Shown in pieces: positions 53,592 through 54,370 of a stretch of 54,370 nucleotides of DNA; position 1 is the stretch's first letter; the number at the start of each line of letters is the position of its first letter. The stretch covers positions 1-54,370 of the forward strand of contig PGZV01000017.1 in the NCBI GenBank assembly GCA_002841495.1, given 5' to 3'. The position numbers were made by a program, and so were the translations under genes. The DNA is from Firmicutes bacterium HGW-Firmicutes-2. Lineage in GTDB: Bacteria; Bacillota; Clostridia; Lachnospirales; Vallitaleaceae. The notes beneath the pieces were generated by a model, which saw only the letters and a program-made list of their open reading frames with translations, did no database searches and had not been told where the DNA came from.

Positions 53592-53708
53592 ATGACAGGT
53601 ACAGTAAAATGGTTTAACGCAGACAAAGGTTTTGGATTTATCACTACAGAAGATGGAAATGATGTGTTCGCTAAAGGCCCTCAAGCAGAAAACATCACAG
53701 TAGCTTAA
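53592..53708 (+). pseudogene. cold-shock protein gene with in-frame internal deletion
   Basis: A 38-codon frame that starts [17 protein letters not shown] like the intact gene at 54024 but jumps from DVFA to [11 protein letters not shown], losing 27 residues (81 bases, in frame). The RNP1 motif KGFGFI remains; the RNP2 region and last strands are gone. Both termini, the ribosome site and terminator are intact, so it is probably transcribed. The product is unlikely to fold as a CSD barrel. It could be a decaying pseudogene or a short regulatory RNA or peptide. Confidence 0.85.
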
Positions 53709-53720
53709 TTAAACCTATCA

Positions 53721-53751
53721 AGACCTGAAGACTTGTCTTCAGGTCTTTTTT
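53721..53751 (+). terminator. terminator of the deleted csp gene
   Basis: AGACCTGAAGA (53721-53731) pairs with TCTTCAGGTCT (53736-53746) around CTTG, followed by six T. Confidence 0.9.
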
Positions 53752-53829
53752 AATGAGATCTTTTAGTAATAGTTAGAACCAACGAATAATATAGGTAGAT
53801 TGTTGTATATTAATAGGTAGAAAATATCA

Positions 53830-54023
53830 AAAAAAAACAAATAAAGCTTGCAATTTCTAGGAAATACTATATGCTTATAGAGAACCTTGTATTATTTAAG
53901 TAAAAGAAGTATCCTTTGCAAATAAATCTTTAAAACCATATATGACTTGATTTTGAATTTTTATTAAATGATGTAATTTTACCACAATGATAATAAGGAA
54001 ATAAAAATTCGGAGGTCATTAAA
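53830..54023 (+). promoter_or_regulatory. csp-type long 5' leader (copy 2)
   Basis: TTGCAA (53848-53853) with a weak TATGCT -10 (53870-53875), then GAACCTTGTATTATT as in copy 1, then an AT-rich region. GAATTTTTATT (53955-53965) is complementary to AATAAAAATTC (54000-54010), abutting GGAGG (54011-54015). Similarity to copy 1 is strong near both ends and weaker between. The remainder of the gap from 53709 holds the previous terminator and nothing else I recognise. Confidence 0.6.
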
Positions 54024-54221
54024 ATGACAGGTACAGTAAAATGGTTTAACGCAGATAAAGGTTTTGGATTCATCACAACAGAAGCTGGTAATGATGTGTT
54101 TGCACATTATTCACAAATTCAAAAAGACGGATTCAAATCACTAGAAGAAGGACAAGCAGTTAACTTTGATGTAGCAGAAGGCGCTAAAGGCCCACAAGCT
54201 GAAAACATCACAGTAGCTTAA
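54024..54221 (+). CDS. cold-shock protein (CspA/CspB family)
   Basis: A 65-residue single cold-shock domain: RNP1 KGFGFI (residues 12-17) and RNP2 VFAHYS (25-30) are present, with [10 protein letters not shown] in the loop. CSD proteins melt RNA structures and bind single-stranded DNA. A GGAGG site precedes the ATG. It lies downstream of a truncated copy with the same leader. Confidence 0.95.
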   Translation: MTGTVKWFNADKGFGFITTEAGNDVFAHYSQIQKDGFKSLEEGQAVNFDVAEGAKGPQAENITVA

Positions 54222-54239
54222 TCTACTTAGATGATTACA

Positions 54240-54268
54240 AGATCTGGAGCCTTGCTCCAGGTCTTTTT
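54240..54268 (+). terminator. terminator of the intact csp gene
   Basis: AGATCTGGAGC (54240-54250) pairs with GCTCCAGGTCT (54254-54264, one G-U), followed by five T. Confidence 0.8.
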
Positions 54269-54310
54269 CTTATTCTTTAGGAGAAAAAGATGCTCCTAAA
54301 GAATAAGAAA
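54266..54310. repeat. 18-base perfect inverted repeat beyond the csp terminator
   Basis: Arms 54266-54283 and 54293-54310 (core CTTATTCTTTAGGAG) around AAAAAGATG. The left arm overlaps the T run of the csp terminator. It may terminate a gene beyond the window on the other strand or reinforce termination. Confidence 0.7.
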
Positions 54311-54370
54311 GTTCAATTTAGCGCGTGCTATGCACATGCGCAAAGAAGATTGACTTCTCTATATTTGAAT

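Overview
The window is an AT-rich, gene-dense stretch of a bacterial chromosome. It has Gram-positive style GGAGG ribosome binding sites, TTG/GTG starts, sigma-A type promoters and many Rho-independent terminators. The protein set points to an anaerobic or facultative Clostridia-type Firmicute, possibly near Lachnospirales/Vallitaleaceae; that placement is inference. It includes a BlaI/M56 pair, type I asparaginase, UPF0316, CsbD, YwbE, S-layer-anchored proteins, a CitA/DcuS-type two-component system and two tandem Csp loci. I see no transposase, integrase, phage gene, CRISPR array, rRNA or tRNA.

Layout: (1) 1-3112, the end of a locus with a cis-prenyltransferase homologue (5' cut by the window), a LuxE-type acyl-protein synthetase and a LuxC-type acyl-CoA reductase, without luciferase genes; an alpha/beta hydrolase follows. 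(2) 4078-4557, a non-coding stretch with an inverted-repeat element, two terminators and a possible structured RNA. (3) 4570-9159, eight small genes all on the + strand (acetyltransferase, two isoprenylcysteine-methyltransferase-like membrane enzymes, PUA/ASCH-like protein, serine hydrolase, HXXEE and DUF3788 proteins) that look like an accessory cassette. (4) 9262-12854, a WYL regulator divergent from a PNPOx-like flavoprotein, then ahpC-ahpF on the minus strand. (5) 13259-17464, rmuC, a GAF-GGDEF cyclase and small stress-type proteins. (6) 17556-22786, a BlaI repressor and M56 protease followed by a DUF2318 Fe-S protein and a MacB/FtsX-type ABC transporter; matching TACTAY-N5-GTAGTA operators lie in front of both parts. 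(7) 22903-27552, asparaginase, UPF0316 and a large Cache-PAS-GGDEF-HD-GYP protein.

(8) 27638-40278 is a long signalling operon: an apparently autoregulated TetR, a response regulator, a membrane histidine kinase, cheY-cheA-cheW-mcp-cheR-cheB-cheD, a hybrid kinase whose sensor region carries four clustered cysteines, and a second response regulator closely related to the first. No flagellar gene is near, so it may control something other than, or besides, swimming. (9) 40343-46245, ogt, an SLH-domain protein paired with a secreted VWA protein, an RluF-like pseudouridine synthase and small genes.

(10) 46287-53332 holds a type II NADH dehydrogenase fused to a DoxX-like membrane domain, a polyprenyl diphosphate synthase, an FMN-binding lipoprotein, a CitA/DcuS-type kinase and regulator, and a UbiA/MenA-like prenyltransferase. 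This closely parallels the gene content of the Listeria flavin-based extracellular electron transfer locus, but carries its own two-component system and a tandem 117-bp repeat array whose last end supplies the -35 box of the operon promoter. (11) 53400-54310 has two tandem cold-shock loci with conserved long leaders; the first has an in-frame 81-bp internal deletion, the second is intact.

All functional statements come from reading the sequence and recalling families; no database search was run.
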